Assembly: GCF_949987515.2 (NCBI RefSeq)
Contig: NC_082694.2
Coordinates: 62,308,080-62,372,079, forward strand
Direction: 5' to 3'
DNA length: 64,000 nt
From: Delphinus delphis
Taxonomy: Eukaryota > Chordata > Mammalia > Artiodactyla > Delphinidae
Translations under genes and position numbers: made by a program
The notes under the pieces: model-generated
Seen by the model: only the letters and a program-made list of their open reading frames with translations
The model's database searches: none
Told to the model about the DNA's origin: nothing
Shown here: one piece after another, positions 24,418-37,110 of the stretch
How the letters are laid out: every line of letters begins with the position of its first letter
How positions within the stretch are numbered: the first letter of the stretch is position 1

Positions 24418-25033
24418 TTTTTTATTTTTAACATCTTTATTGGAGTATAATTGCTTTACAATTGTGTGTTAGTTTCTGCTTTATAACAAAGTGAATCAGT
24501 TATACATATACATATGTTCCCATATCTCTTCCCTCTTGCGTCTCCCTCCCTCCCACCCTCCCTATCCCACCATTTTAGGTGGTCACAAACCACCGAGTTG
24601 ATCTCCGTGTGCTATGTGGCTGCTTCCCACTAGCTATCTATTTTATGTTTGGTAGTGTATATATGTCCATGCCACTCTCTCACTTTGTCCCAGCTTACCC
24701 TTCCCCCTCCCCATATCCTCAAGTCCATTCTCTAGTAGGTCTGTGTCTTTATTCCCGTCTTACCCCTAGGTTCTTCATGACTTTTTTTTTCTTTCTTAGA
24801 TTCCATATTATATGTGTTAGCATACGGTATTTGTTTTTCTCTTTCTGACTTACTTCACTCTGTATGACAGACTCTAGGTCCATCCACCTCACTACAAATA
24901 TCTCAATTTCTTTTCTTTTTATGGCTGAGTAATATTCCATTGTATATATGTGCCACATCTTCTTTATCCATTCATCCGATGATGGACACTTAGGTTGCAT
25001 CCATGTCCTGGCTATTGTAAATAGAGCTGCAAG
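24418..25033 (-). mobile_element. 5'-truncated young L1 (L1-B)
   Basis: This is an L1 3' end in minus orientation. The T-rich start at 24418 is the A-tail, followed by the AATAAA context aacatctttattggagt, the 3' UTR and the last part of ORF2 ([20 protein letters not shown], then SVIQSEVSQKEKNKYRMLTH). It stops abruptly at aatagagctgcaa, the usual 5' truncation left by incomplete reverse transcription. I found no clear TSD. It lies inside an older L1. Confidence 0.9.
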
Positions 25034-25128
25034 AAAATTCATTTAACATTTTAAAACTAAGCGTATTGTTTTCTATAAGTTTTTGTAGATATCCTTTATT
25101 AAAATAAGTAAGATTGTCTTCTATTTCT

Positions 25129-25339
25129 TTTTTTTTCTTTTTTTTTTGCGGTACGTGGGCCCCTCACTGTTGTGGCCCCTCCCATTGCGGAACACAGGCT
25201 CCGGATGTGCAGGCCCAGCGGCCATGGCTCACGAGCCCAGCTGCTCTGCGGCATGTGGGATCCTCCCGGACCAGGGCACGAACCCACGTCCCCTGCATCA
25301 GCAGGCGGACTCTCAACCACTGCACCACCAGGGAAGCCC
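25129..25339 (-). mobile_element. CHR-type SINE with perfect 17-bp TSD
   Basis: This is a full-length SINE in minus orientation. The TSD gattgtcttctatttct is perfect at 25112-25128 and 25340-25356. The tail is a T run with one c. It was inserted into the ancient L1 and is therefore younger than it. Frames of 70-109 codons on both strands are SINE sequence. Confidence 0.96.
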
Positions 25340-25960
25340 GATTGTCTTCTATTTCTAACTTGGTTTTTCTTTTCTATAAATATTTGTTGGAATCGTAAAA
25401 TTATTTTTCTTCTATTGGAAAACAACATTTTATTGAAAAAACATTTTATTGGCTTGTTTTATTAGTATATTTTCTAATAATAAACCAAACTAACTACTCT
25501 GGTATAAGTCCGTCTTGGTTAGTATATTTTATATATTGCTGAGTTTGGTTATATTTTCTTTGTATTTTTGTATCTAAATTCACTGAGACTCATATGTAGT
25601 TATATTATTATCTATGCTGAATTTTGTTTTGTTTTATTTTTATATCAAGGCTATATCAGACTCATAAAAGTTGCAGAGTGTCCCTACTTTTCTATTTTCT
25701 GAAATATGTATAAATCAGTATAAAATCAGAATTACCTTTTTCCTGTTTGTTTGTTGGCTCCTGATGTAAAGTTATCTGAGCCTGGTATTTCCTTTGAGGG
25801 AATATTTTGCATTACTGATACAATTTCCTAACTGGTTAAAGGATCAGTTTTGCAAATTTGTATTCTTCTAGGAAAAATCCATTTGGCCATAATGTTATCT
25901 TACTCTTAAAAATTTCCTCTACACTTAATCAAATAACATCCTTTTCTGAGTATATCAGCC

Positions 25961-28900
25961 AGCCACCTGGTGGAAGTTTGTTTATATTGAACCTCGTTTA
26001 TGAGGGGAGATGCAGAAATGTGTTTTCACTAGAATGGTCATTTACTATGAATATGGATTGACCTTTCCTGCTGAAACCATAATATGGCACTATCACTCTC
26101 CCTGGGTTTAATGAGCCTGCTATAGTAAGCACTGTTTCTGATCACACAATTTCTTTCATAGCAAAAGAAGTAATGTAGCAGGCTCAAGCCTATGTAATTC
26201 ACAGGTCTTACCATGCTCCCCATCAGCTAGAAATAGCTTGACTTAGAAGCCAACAAAGAGATCTGTTTAAAACAAAATGATGATTCTAGGTGGGAGAAAA
26301 ACCTTGTGAGTTTAGTGTTCTGTTGTAAAGCATGTGGTCTATTACCTGAACCAGTTACCACTCTATACACTTTCTCCTGTGAAAGAGTGTACAAAGCTCT
26401 AGAAATCAAGGAGAGGAAGTTGGAATCAAGGAGAGAAAGTTAGAAATTAATAACCTGCTCTTAAATTGTTGTTTCCTATCCTCAAGACTTCAGTCTTCTA
26501 CACGGGCTTGAACTTCCACCAGGGGACTCAACAATGGTTCCATTGTCTTGGACATTAAGATGTTGCTTAGCCATTGAATTCTCATGCCACTGAATTTACA
26601 TGCAATAGAGAGGATTACAGCATTGCTTAGAGATATTAATTCTGATTATTAAATGGAAATAGAGCTGATACTGGAGTGGTACCTGTAGAACACAGGGGAT
26701 CCTCTGAGACACAACCTAGTACTTCTAAATGCACTACAAACAGTGAATGAACAACCATAACAACTCAATGCAGATATGTGCTGTAAGGGCTTTTATTTTT
26801 TTCAAGAATGTGGTTTTGGGTCCCAACACAAAGTGAAAACAACAACAACAACAAAAAAAACCCTAACCAGTGAAGGTATGTGCTGAAGGTAAATGGAACT
26901 TGAATTGGGTAGTAAAGAAAGAAAAAAATAAAGTCTGTAATAGCTTTCTATATTTTATTTGATCTGTAGAAAGAATGCATGCATATGTCTGTATCTCTAG
27001 CCCAATTTCATCTGTTTTGCTCTCCCTTTAAACTACTATATTTTATAACGTATGTTGATGATAATTAACCTTCAAGTTGATCTCTAAGTTACAGGATATC
27101 AAGTTAGGATCGTCATGGGGTCAGAAGGGAAATTATCATCACTTGAGACTGATTTAATAACTTCAGAGACATTGGGCCCCACACTGTGCTCAACACGATG
27201 TATTGTTGAATTGCAAATAATTCTAAAATGTGTTGCTAAATGAAAAAAATTCAAGTATTATTGAATGTCCATTTTATCAATCATGTGTGTTAATATATTT
27301 TCATAAGAAAATAAAGCAATATATACTTAAGTTTAGCAGGGTTAGAATTTGGAAGAATTTATGCTAATTTCCTTGTAGTTTATGGTCTTTTCTAATTTGT
27401 CTATAAGGAACATGAATTATTAGTATAATAAAATAGAATAAAGAGAAAAATAATAACATAGCTGGAGAATTAAATTTCTGCAGCCATTGATTATGCTACC
27501 TTAGAATAGGAAATTATGTGAAAAACTAATAAGTGAAAAAACAGGTTTATGTTGGTATTACCATCATAAATTTGAAGTATTTTAAGTTAAATTATTTTAA
27601 TAAACTAGAAAGATATACATGCACACGTTAAAATTTGACTCAATTATTTTTGGACCCTGCATGGTATTTTCGTGTGATTTTGTTTTTCTGTGTTTTACAA
27701 ATGTCTAATGAAGGTTATCGTTACTTTGTAATAGTAGGTCAAATCATTACTATTAATGAGGCTTTTCTCGGAAGTAAGTTCTTGTATTGGGTTGTATGAG
27801 TAAGGTGTTGAACTCAAATTAGATATCTTCATTGGTAATAATGCATCCTTAGCTACACGTATGTGCAAAGTGAGCATATACTACTGTTTCTTCCTTTCTT
27901 TTGACAAGAATAATTAAAACTCATGTGAAACATATTGTATTCTACACAGCATAAGCCCCAAATTAATTATAGTTATGGTCACAAGTGTTTCTGTCATTGT
28001 ATTGATTATAATAAGAGACTTAGGTAGTCAGGTATCTTATTATTCCACATACAGTTGGAAGTAATACATTTCGGCTTTGCTTCTTTGCAGCACTAATTTG
28101 TCTATTTGGCTTGCCCATTATAACACCTGTTTTCACAAATATTTCTAGTGATTTCCAAAAATTTTGTTACCTTTCTAGCCATGAATAATTTGTGGTCATG
28201 CATATTTCAAATTGAAGGTATAATTTCAGCCCTTTAATATCCATGACTTGTGATGTTTTTGTTCAGTATTTATTTTCAATTTTCATGAATATTTTATGCA
28301 AGAAAATTTAAGATATGCTAAGGTAGACTATATTAACAATATCTTAAACACAACTTTTAGCAAAATAAATGCTAACAGAACTGTAGTACTTTGTGAATCT
28401 TAAAGTATGTGTGTGTCTATCTATATTCAAAATCATTTTCTTAAAAGTTTTTGGCTACAATATTATACAGTTTCAAAATATATTGACATCTGGAACTATC
28501 ATATTTGTTTAATTATCTAATTCCAGGGTAAATTGATTTTACCTGATTTTACCTGTAAGTGTTAGTGATGTCATATTACTAACTATTGGGAGCTAGGGAA
28601 GGTTAAAGTCCATTTAATTCTTATAATATTTGAATAAGGTATTATTTGGAAGTATACAATAAAAGTGCCCATTTGTCACTGTATTTGGCTAGACAAAGAA
28701 CAATGAAGCAAAGATCTGTGTCACTTTAGCCTTGATGTCATAGAGAACTTCTAAGTAGTTTTAAAATATAATACTAAGATCACTGTGAACAAATGGTAAC
28801 TCCCTTCACACATTTAAAAAAATGAGATATATACTAAATGATGAATTATTTGAGATATGAAAAGAGCAACCTATGCAACAGAAGATTGGGAATTTTTAAC

Positions 28901-29645
28901 TTTTTTTCTGTGTGAAGAATCAAGCAGTTGATCATAGTAAACTCCAACTCAATTTGTCCAAACATAAAAGGATGTGTTACCTCAAATAACAGAAACTCCA
29001 TATGTGGGATGTTTCTGTCATGATGTAATTGGGCTTTGGCCCTGATTTGGTGCAATTCTCTTGGCTCTGGGCTCCTGCCATGTGTTGATTTCATCTTCAA
29101 AGTGGAAATAAGACAAGTCCAATAGGAAAAGAAGAACCATTTCTGATTCGTGTACTTTTTAAATTGAATAAACAATGTTATTGCATCACTTCAGGAAACG
29201 CATTGTCCATTCGAATACTGGCAATGCTTGTGGTGGTAATGCTAAGGGTTCTCTCTGTTTAATGCTGAGCGTTATCACTTAGCTGATGATCACCAAATGG
29301 TTCCAATATAAAATAATATTTTCCTTCATAATAAGTATTCAGTGGCAGCTACTCTGAGAACCTACAAACATTTTTTATTCCAACAGCCTTTAAGATCCAC
29401 TGATGATTATTACTTGTTTCAGTTATTACACTGGTGACTGGAAATTGATAATTTTTAATTCTACCATTTCTTTTATATTTGATAGTTAATAAGTATTGTT
29501 CTGTACAAAGATGATTTATACCCTTCGCCCCTGCCATTCTCACATTCTTTCTTTCCCCCCTTTCTCTCTCTCTCTTTCCTTTTTAAAAAAATACTATTAC
29601 AATTGTGGACCCACAAATCTTTCTGTTGTGGTTGTATGTTGTAAT
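25961..29645. other. AT-rich intergenic DNA, no gene seen
   Basis: No gene, RNA or nameable repeat is visible across this 3.7-kb block. A small tandem duplication, aatcaaggagag(g/a)aagttgg-type, lies at about 26404-26443. The 109-codon frame at 28846-29175 on minus has no recognisable domain. Confidence 0.5.
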
Positions 29646-30038
29646 TATTTAATTGTTTTTTTTCTTTCTTTTTCTTTAACATCTTTAGTGGAGTATAATT
29701 GCTTTATAATGCTGTGTTAGTTTCTGCTTTATAACAAAGTGAATCAGCTATACATATACATATATCCCCATAACTCTTCCTTCTTGCATCTCCATACCTA
29801 CCACCCTCCCTATTCCACCCCTCTAGGTAGTCACAAAGAACCAAGCTGATCACCCTGTGCTATGCAGCTGCTTCCGACTAGCAATCAGTTTTACATTTGG
29901 TGGTGTATATATGTCCATGCCACTCTCTCACTTTGTCCCAGCTAACCCTTCTCCCTCTCTGTATCCTAAAGTTCATTGTCTAGTAAGTTTGAATCTTTAT
30001 TCCCATCCTGCCCCTAGGTTCTTAATGACCTTTTTTTT

Positions 30039-33000
30039 TTAGAGTCCATATATATGTGTTACCATACAGTATTTGTTTTTCTCTTTCTGAATTACTTCAC
30101 TCTGTATGACTGACTCTAGGTCCATTCACCTCACTACAAATAACTAAATTTCATTTCTTTTTATGGCTGAGTAATATTCCATTGTATATATTTGCCACTT
30201 CTTTGATATCCATTCATCTGTTGATGGACACTTAGGTTGCATCCATGTCCTGCCTATTGTAAATAGAGCTGCAATGAATATTGTGATACATGACTCTTTT
30301 TGAATTATGGTTTTCTCAGGTAGTGGGATTGCTGGGTCGTATGGTAGTTCTATTTTTAGTTTTTTAAGGAATCTCCATACTGTTCTCCATAGTGGCTGTA
30401 ATTTACATTCCTGCCAACAGTGTAAGCGGGTTCTCTTTTCTCCACACCATCTCCAGCATTTACTGTTTGTAGATTTTTTGATAATAGCCATTCTGACTGG
30501 TGTGAGATGATATCTCATTGTAGTTTTGATTTGCATTTCTCTAATGATTAAGGATGTTGAGCATTCTTCCATGTGTTTGTTGGAAATCAGTATATCTTCT
30601 TTGGAGAAATATCTGTTTAGGTCTTCTGCCCATTTTCAAGCTCAGGCTTCTACCTGAGCTGCTTGTAAATTTTAGAGATTAATCCTTAGTTACTTCATTT
30701 GCAAATATTTTCTCCCATTCTGAGGGTTGTCTTTTCATCTTGTTTATGGTTTCCTTTGCTTTGCAAAACCTTTTAAGTTTCATTAGGTCCCATTTGTTTA
30801 TTTTTCTTTTTCTTTCCATTTCTCTAGGAGGTGGGTCAAAAGGATCTTGCTGTGATTTATGTCATAGAGTGTTCTGCCTATGTTTTCCTTTAAGAGTTTT
30901 ATGGTGTCTGGCCTTACATTTAGGTTTTTAAGCCATTTTGAATTTATTTTTGTGTATGGTGTTAGGAAGTGTTCTAATTTCATTCTTTTACATGCAGCTG
31001 TCCAGTTTTCTGAGCACCACTTATTGAACAGGCTGTCTTTTTTCCATTGTATATTCTTGCCTCCTTTATCAAAAATAAAGTGACCATATGTGCGTGGGTT
31101 TATCTCTGGCTTTCTATCCTGTTCCATTGATCTATATTTCTGTTTTTGTGCTGGTACCATACTGTCTTGATTATAGTAGCTTTGTAGTATAGTCTGAAGT
31201 CAGGGAGCCTGATTCCTCCAGCTCCGTTTTTCTTTTCAGGATTGCTTTGGCTATACAGGGTCTTTTTTGTTTCCATACAAATTGTGAAGATTTTTGTTCT
31301 AGTTCTGTGAAAAATGCCATTGGCAGTTTGATAGGGATTGCATTGAATCTGTAGATTGCTTTGGGTAGTAGAGTCATTTTCACAATGTTGATTCTTCCAA
31401 TCCAAGAACGTGGTATATCTCTGCATCTACTTGTATCATCTTTAATTTCTTTCATCAGTGTCTTACAGTTTTCTGCATACAGGTCTTTTGTCTCCTTAGG
31501 TAGGTTTATTCCTAGATATTTTATTCTTTTTGTTCCAATGGTAAATGGGAGTGTTTCCTTAATTTCACTTTCATATTTTTCATCATTAGTGTATAGGAAT
31601 GCAAGAAATTTGTGTGCATTAGTTTTGTATCCTGCTACTTTACCAAATTCATTGATTAGCTCTAGTAGTTTTCTGGAAGCATCTTTAGGATTCTCTATGT
31701 ATAATATCATATCATCTGCAAACAGTGACAGCTGTAATTCTTCTTTTCCTATTTGGATTCTTTTTATTTCTTTTTCTTCTCTGATTGCTGTGGCTAAAAC
31801 TTCCAAAGTAATGTTGAATAATAGTGGTGAAAGTGGGCAACCTTGTCTTTTTCCTGATCTTAGTGGAAATAGTTTCAGTTTTTCACCATTGAGAACTATG
31901 TTGGCTGTGGATTTGTCATATATGACCTTTATTATGTTGAGGTAAGTTCCCTTAAGCCTACTTTCTGGAGAGTTTTTATCATAAATGGGTGTTGAATTTT
32001 GTTGAAAGCTTTTTCTGAATCAATTGAGATGATCATATGGTTTTTATTCCTCAATTTGTTTTTATGGTGTATCCTGTTGATTTATTTGCACATATTGAAG
32101 AATCCTTGCTTTCCTGGGATAAACCCCACTTGATCATGGTGTATGATCCTTTTAATGTGCTGTTGGATTCTGTTTGCTAGTAATTTGTTGAGGATTTTTG
32201 CGTCTATCTTCATCAGTGATATTGGCCTGTAGTTTTTTTTTGTGTGTGTGTGTGTGTGACATCTTTGTCTGGTTTTGGTGTCAGAGTGATGGTGGCCTCA
32301 TAGAATGAGTTTAGGAGTGTTCCTCCCTCTGCTATATTTTGGAAGAGTTTGAGAAGGATAGGTATTAGCTGTTCTCTAAATGTTTGATAAGATTCGCCTG
32401 TGAAGCCATCTGGTCCTGGGCTTTTGTTTGTTGGAAGATTTTTAATCAGAGTTTCAATTTCAGTGCTTGTGATTGGTCTGTTTATATTTTCTATTTCTTC
32501 CTGGTTCAGTCTTGGAACGTTGTGCTTTTCTAAGAATTTGTCCATTTGGTCCAGGTTGTCCATTGTTTTGGTATATAGTTGCTTGTAGTAATCTGTCATG
32601 ATCCTTTGTATTTCTGCAGTGTCAGTTGTTACTTCTCCTTTTTCATTTCTAATTCTATTGATTTGAGTCTTCTCCCTTTATTTTCTTGATAAGTCTGGCT
32701 AATGGTTTATCAATTTTGTTTATCTTCTCAGCTTTTAGTTTTATGGATCTTTGCTATTGTTTCCTTCATTTCTTTTTCATTTATTTCTGATCTGATCTTT
32801 AAGATTTCTTTACTTCTGCTAACTTTTGGGTTTTTTGTCTCTTTCTCTAAGTGTTTTAGGTGTAAGGTTAGGCTGTTTATTTGAGATGTTTCTTGTTTCT
32901 TAAGGTATTATATTGCTATAAACTTCCCTGTTAGAACTGCTTTTGCTGCATCCCATAGGTTTTGGATCATCGTGTTTTCAGTGTTTTTGGTTTCTAGGTA

Positions 33001-33812
33001 TTTTTTGATTTCCTCTTTGATTTCTTCAATGATCTCTTGGTTATTAAGTAGTATATTGTTTAGCCTCCATGTCTTTGTATTTTTTACCGATTTTTTCCTG
33101 TAATTGACATCTAGTCTCATAGCGTTGTGGTTGGAAAAGGTACTTGATACGATTTCAGTTTTCTTAAATTTACCAAGGCTTGACTTGTGACCCAGGATAT
33201 GATCTATCCTGGAGAATGTTCCATGAGCATTTGAGAAGGAAGTGTATTCTGTCGTTTTTGGATGGAATGTCCTATAAATATCATTTTAGTCCATCTTGTT
33301 TAATGTATCATTTAAAGCTTGTGCTTCCTTATTTATTTTCATTTTGGATGATTTGTCCATTGGTGAAAATGGGGTGTTAAAGTCCCCTACTATGATTGTG
33401 TTACTGTCAGTTTCCCCTTTTATGGCTGTTAATATTTGCCTTATGTATTGCGGTGCTCCTATGTTGGGTGCATAAATATTTACAATTTTTATATCTTCTT
33501 CTTGGATTGATTCCTTGATCATTATTTACTGTCCTTCTTTGTCTCTTGTAATAGTCTTTATTTTAAAGTCTATTTTTTGTGATATGAGAATTGCTACTCC
33601 AGCTTTCTTTTGATTTCCATATGCATGGAATATCTTTTTCCATCTCCTCACTTTCAGTCTGTATGTGTCCCTAGGTCTGAAGTGGGTCTCTTGTAGACAG
33701 CATATATGCGGGTCTTGTTGTGTATCCATTCAGCCAGTGTATGTCTTTTGGTTGGAGCATTTAATCCATTTACATTTAAGGTAATTATCGATATGCATGT
33801 TCCTATTCCCAT
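30039..33812 (-). pseudogene. L1-C ORF2 (endonuclease-reverse transcriptase), heavily broken
   Basis: These are remains of ORF2 from the ATG at 33812 to a stop at 30039. The endonuclease shows QETHFRPRDTYRLKVR and VGDFNTPFSP. The reverse transcriptase catalytic block reads [20 protein letters not shown]. The C-terminal zinc-knuckle pattern C-x3-C-x7-H-x4-C is intact ([18 protein letters not shown]). Two nonsense changes lie close together: GGACAG-TAA near 33526, where TAC is expected, and GAC-TAA near 33286, where TTA is expected. Several frameshifts follow. About 30 bp near 30640 has been replaced by a short palindrome, and a GT repeat sits near 32240. The 194-codon frame on plus at 31361-31945 is an antisense shadow. 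Confidence 0.93.
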
Positions 33813-33870
33813 TTTCTTAATTGTTTTGGGTTTGTTATTGTACGTCTTTTCCTTCTCTTGTGTTTCCTGC

Positions 33871-34763
33871 CTAGAGAAGTTCCTTTAGCATTCGTTGTAA
33901 AGCTGGTTTGGTGGTGCTGAATTCTCTTAGCTGTTGCTTTTGTGTAAAGATTTTAATTTCTCTGTCGAATCTGAATGAGATCCTTGATGGGTCGAATAAT
34001 CTTGGTTGTAGGTTTTTCCCTTTTATCACTTTAAATATGTCCTGCCATTCTCTTCTGGCTTGCAGAGTTTCTGCTGAATGATCAGCTGTTAACCTTACAG
34101 GGATTCCCTTGTATGTTATTTGTTTTTTTTTCCCTTGCTCCTTTTAATATTTTTTCTTTGCATTTAATTTTTGATAGTTTGATTAATATATGTCTTGGCA
34201 TGTTTCTCCTTGGATTTATCCTGTATGGGACTCTCTGTGCTTCCTGGACTTCATTAACTATTTCCTTTCCCATATTAGGGAAGTTTTCAACTATAATCTC
34301 TTCAAATATTTTCTCAGTCCCTTTCTTTTTCTCTTCTCCTTCTGGAACCCCTATAATTCGAATGTTGGTGCATTTAATATTGTTCCAGAGGTCTCTGAGA
34401 CTGTCCTCAATTCTTTTCATTCTTTTTTCTTTATCTGCTCTGCAGTATTTTTTCCCACTATTTTATCTTCTAGGTCACTTATCCATTCTTCTGCCTCAGT
34501 TGTTCTGCTATAGATTCCTTCTAGAGAATTTTTTATTTCATTCATTGTGTTGTTCATCATTGTTTGTTTGTTCTTTAGTTCTTCTAGGTCCTTGTTAAAT
34601 GTTTCTTGTATTTTCCCCATTCTATTTCCAAGATTTTGGATCATCTTTACTATCATTATTCTGAACTCTTTTCAGGTGGACTGCTTATTTCCTTTTCATT
34701 TGTTTGCTCTGGTGGGTTTTTACCTTGCTCCTTCATCTGCTGTGTGTTTTTCTGTCTTCTCAT
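33871..34763 (-). pseudogene. L1-C ORF1, broken
   Basis: The start ATG is preserved at 34763 and the stop is at 33871. The coiled-coil region (ETFNKDLEELKNKQTMMNNT, then EWISDLEDKIV) and the RRM start (NIRIIGVPEGEEKKKGTEKI) are visible in two different frames. A frameshift near 34420 separates them. The length matches ORF1 of L1-A. Confidence 0.92.
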
Positions 34764-35277
34764 TTTGCTTAACTAACTGTTTTGGGAGTCTCCTTTTCAT
34801 AAGCTGCAGGTTCATAGTTCCCATTGTTTTTGGTGTCTGCCCCCAGTGGCTAAGGTTGGTTCAGTGGGTTATGTAGGCTTTCTGTTGGAGGGGACTGGTG
34901 CCTGTGTTCTGGTGAATGAGACTGGATCTTGTGTTTCTGGTGGACAGGTCCTCATCTGGTGGTGCGTTGGGGTGTCTGTGACCTTGTAATGATTTTAGGC
35001 AGCCTTTTTGCTAATGGGTGGGGTTGTGTTCCTTTCTTGCAGGTTGCTTGGCATAGGGTGTCCAGCACTGGAGCTTGCTGGTTGTTGAGTGGAGCTGGGT
35101 CTTGGCATTTAGATGGAGATGTCTTGGAGATATTTGCCATTTGATATTATGTGGAGCTGGGAGGTCTCTGGAGGACCAGTACCCTGAACTTGGCTCTCCC
35201 ACTTCAGAGGCACAGGTCTGATGCCTTGCCAGAGCACCAAGACCCTGTCATCCACATGGCTGAGAATAAAATGGAGG

Positions 35278-35324
<47 letters not shown>

Positions 35325-36832
35325 GAGGGAGGGAAGGAGGGAGGGAGGGAGGAAAGAAGAAAGAAAGAAAGAAAAAGTTATTAAAATAAAAAAGTATTAT
35401 TTAAAAAATTTAAAAAGTAATAAAAAAAAAGAAAGAACAGAGCAACCAAACCAAAAAACAAATCCAGCAATGATAATAAGCACTAAAAAGTATACTTAAA
35501 AAACAAAACAAAACAATAAAATGGATAGACAGAACCCTAGGACAAATGGTAAAAGTAAAGCTATACAGACAAAATCACACACAGAAGCATAGACGTACAC
35601 ACAAGAAGAGAAAAAGGAAAAATATATATATATATATCGTTGCTCCCAAAGTCCACCACCTCAATTTGGGATGATTCGTTTTCTATTCAGGTCTTCCACA
35701 GATGCAGGGTACATCAAGTTGATTGTGGAGATTTAATCCACTGCTCCTGAGGCTGCTGGGAGAGATTTCCGTTCCTCTTCTTTTTTCACACAGCTCCTGG
35801 GGTTTAGCTTTGGATTTTTCTCCACGTCTGCATGCTGGTTGCCTGAGGGCGTCTGTTCCCCGCTCAGACAGGACGGGGTTAAAGTAGCAGCTGATTCAGG
35901 GGCTCTGGCTCACTCAGGCCAGGGAGAGGGATGAGTATGGAATGCGGGGCCAGCCTGCAGTTACAGAGGCCGGCGTGACATTGCACCAGCCTGAGGTGCA
36001 CCCTGTTTTCTCCCAGGGAAGTTGTCCCTGGATCACGGGGCCCTGGCAGGGGCGGGCTGTGCAGGCTGCCGCGAGGGGAGGTGTGGAGAGTGACCTGTGT
36101 TTGCAGACAGGCTTCTTGGTGGTGGCAGCAGCAGTCTTAGCGTCTCATGCCCATCTCTGGGGTCCACGCTGGTAGCCGCAGCTCACGCCCGTTTCTGGAG
36201 CTCATTTAGGTGGCGCTCTGAATCTCATGCACAGCGAAAGAAAGAGGTGAGAAAAAGTCTCTTGTCTCTTCGGCAGGTCCAGACTTTTTCCCAGACTCCC
36301 TCCCGTCTAGCTGTGGCGCACTAGCCCCCTTCAGGCTGTGTTCATGCAGCCAACCCCAGTCCTCTCCCTGCGCTCCGACCGAAGCGCAAGCCTCAGCTCC
36401 CAACCCCCGCCCGCCCCGGCAGGTGAGCAGACAAGCCTCTCGGGCTGGTGAGTGCCAGTCGGCACCGGTCCTCTGTGTGGGAATCTCTCTGCTTTGCCCT
36501 CTGCACCCCTGTTGCTGTGCTCTCCTCCATGGCTCTGAAGCTTCCCGCCCTACTACCCCTGTCTCTGCCCACGAAGGGGCTTCCTAGGGTGTGGAAACCT
36601 TTCCTCCTTCATAGCTCCCTCCCAGAGGTGCAGGTCCCATCCCTATTCTTTTTTCTTTTGCCCTACCCGGGTACGTGGGGAGTTTCTTGCCTTTAGGAGG
36701 TGTGAGTTCTTCTGCCAGCGTTCAGTAGGTGTTCTGTAGGACTTGTTCCACATGTAGATGTATTTCTGATGTATTTGTGGGGAGGAAGGTGTTCCCCACG
36801 TCTGACTCTTCTGCCATCTTGAAGCTCCTCCC
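34764..36832 (-). promoter_or_regulatory. L1-C 5' UTR / internal promoter
   Basis: This is a 2.1-kb 5' UTR with a GA/GGGA purine tract at about 35274-35370, a single copy of the block found twice in L1-A (35521-35684), a GC-rich outer part, and CCATCTT at 36814-36820 next to the 5' end. Promoter activity is inferred from the family. Confidence 0.82.
35942..36175 (+). other. Antisense open frame in L1-C 5' UTR (candidate ORF0-like)
   Basis: The frame has an ATG at 35942 and a TAG at 36175, 77 codons, antisense to L1-C. It includes GVESDLCLQTGFLVVAAAVL and ends HLWGPRW. It is colinear with the antisense frames in L1-A and L1-F, with substitutions but no stop or indel in the shared part. No protein family is recognised. 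Confidence 0.3.
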
Positions 36833-36846
36833 TATTTAATTGTTTT

Positions 36847-37110
36847 AGCTGATGTTCAAATTGCCCCAAATTTGGCCATTGGGAAAGCCTTCATGTTTCT
36901 TTGTATAACTTTGACATAACTCGTTTAGTCTTAAACATTTCTAGGCTTCCTTTCTGCTTTTTCTACCCTAGAACTGAGATCAGTTATTTGACAGTGTCCT
37001 TATTTTGGGAAATGTCACTTAGAAATCAAGATCTCAGCATTCTGTGTGCTTACTGTTACCGAGGTATCATTACCTCTAAGTACATTTTATGGGCCGAAAT
37101 CCAGCTGGGT
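36847..37110. repeat. Possible old L1-derived sequence flanking L1-C
   Basis: The text gttcaaattgccccaaattt, then tttggccattgggaaagcct, and later ttagaaatcaagatctcagc, resembles a common mammalian LINE-associated repeat. It appears only on the right side of L1-C. Identification is from memory and uncertain. Confidence 0.35.

Larger units (their letters stand above)
23690..25960 (-). mobile_element. Ancient L1 ORF2 relic, interrupted twice
   Basis: These pieces align by eye with L1 ORF2 in minus orientation. Near 23745 ggtgtccatatatgtgtgag matches the region ggtgtccatatgtgcgtgg of L1-A (near 5215). Near 25080 tagatatcctttatt, and near 25775 ctgagcctggtatttccttt, match further upstream parts of ORF2. 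The order is collinear with L1. It is far more diverged than L1-A or L1-C and is split by L1-B and by a SINE. Confidence 0.6.
29660..36832 (-). mobile_element. Full-length L1 retrotransposon (L1-C), older than L1-A
   Basis: A second complete L1 lies in minus orientation, about 7.17 kb: 5' UTR (36832-34764), ORF1 (34763-33871), ORF2 (33812-30039), 3' UTR (30038-29660). The TSD tatttaattgtttt is perfect at 29646-29659 and 36833-36846. It has more lesions than L1-A, a decayed AATAAA (ACTAAA in sense), a GT microsatellite grown inside ORF2 (about 32231-32258) and only one copy of the 162-bp 5' UTR block. It appears to belong to an older or sister subfamily. Confidence 0.95.

Noticed and set aside
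31361..31945. 194-codon open frame on plus
   Set aside because: It is antisense to the reverse transcriptase region of L1-C ORF2. Similar shorter antisense frames occur in L1-A and L1-F at the same position.
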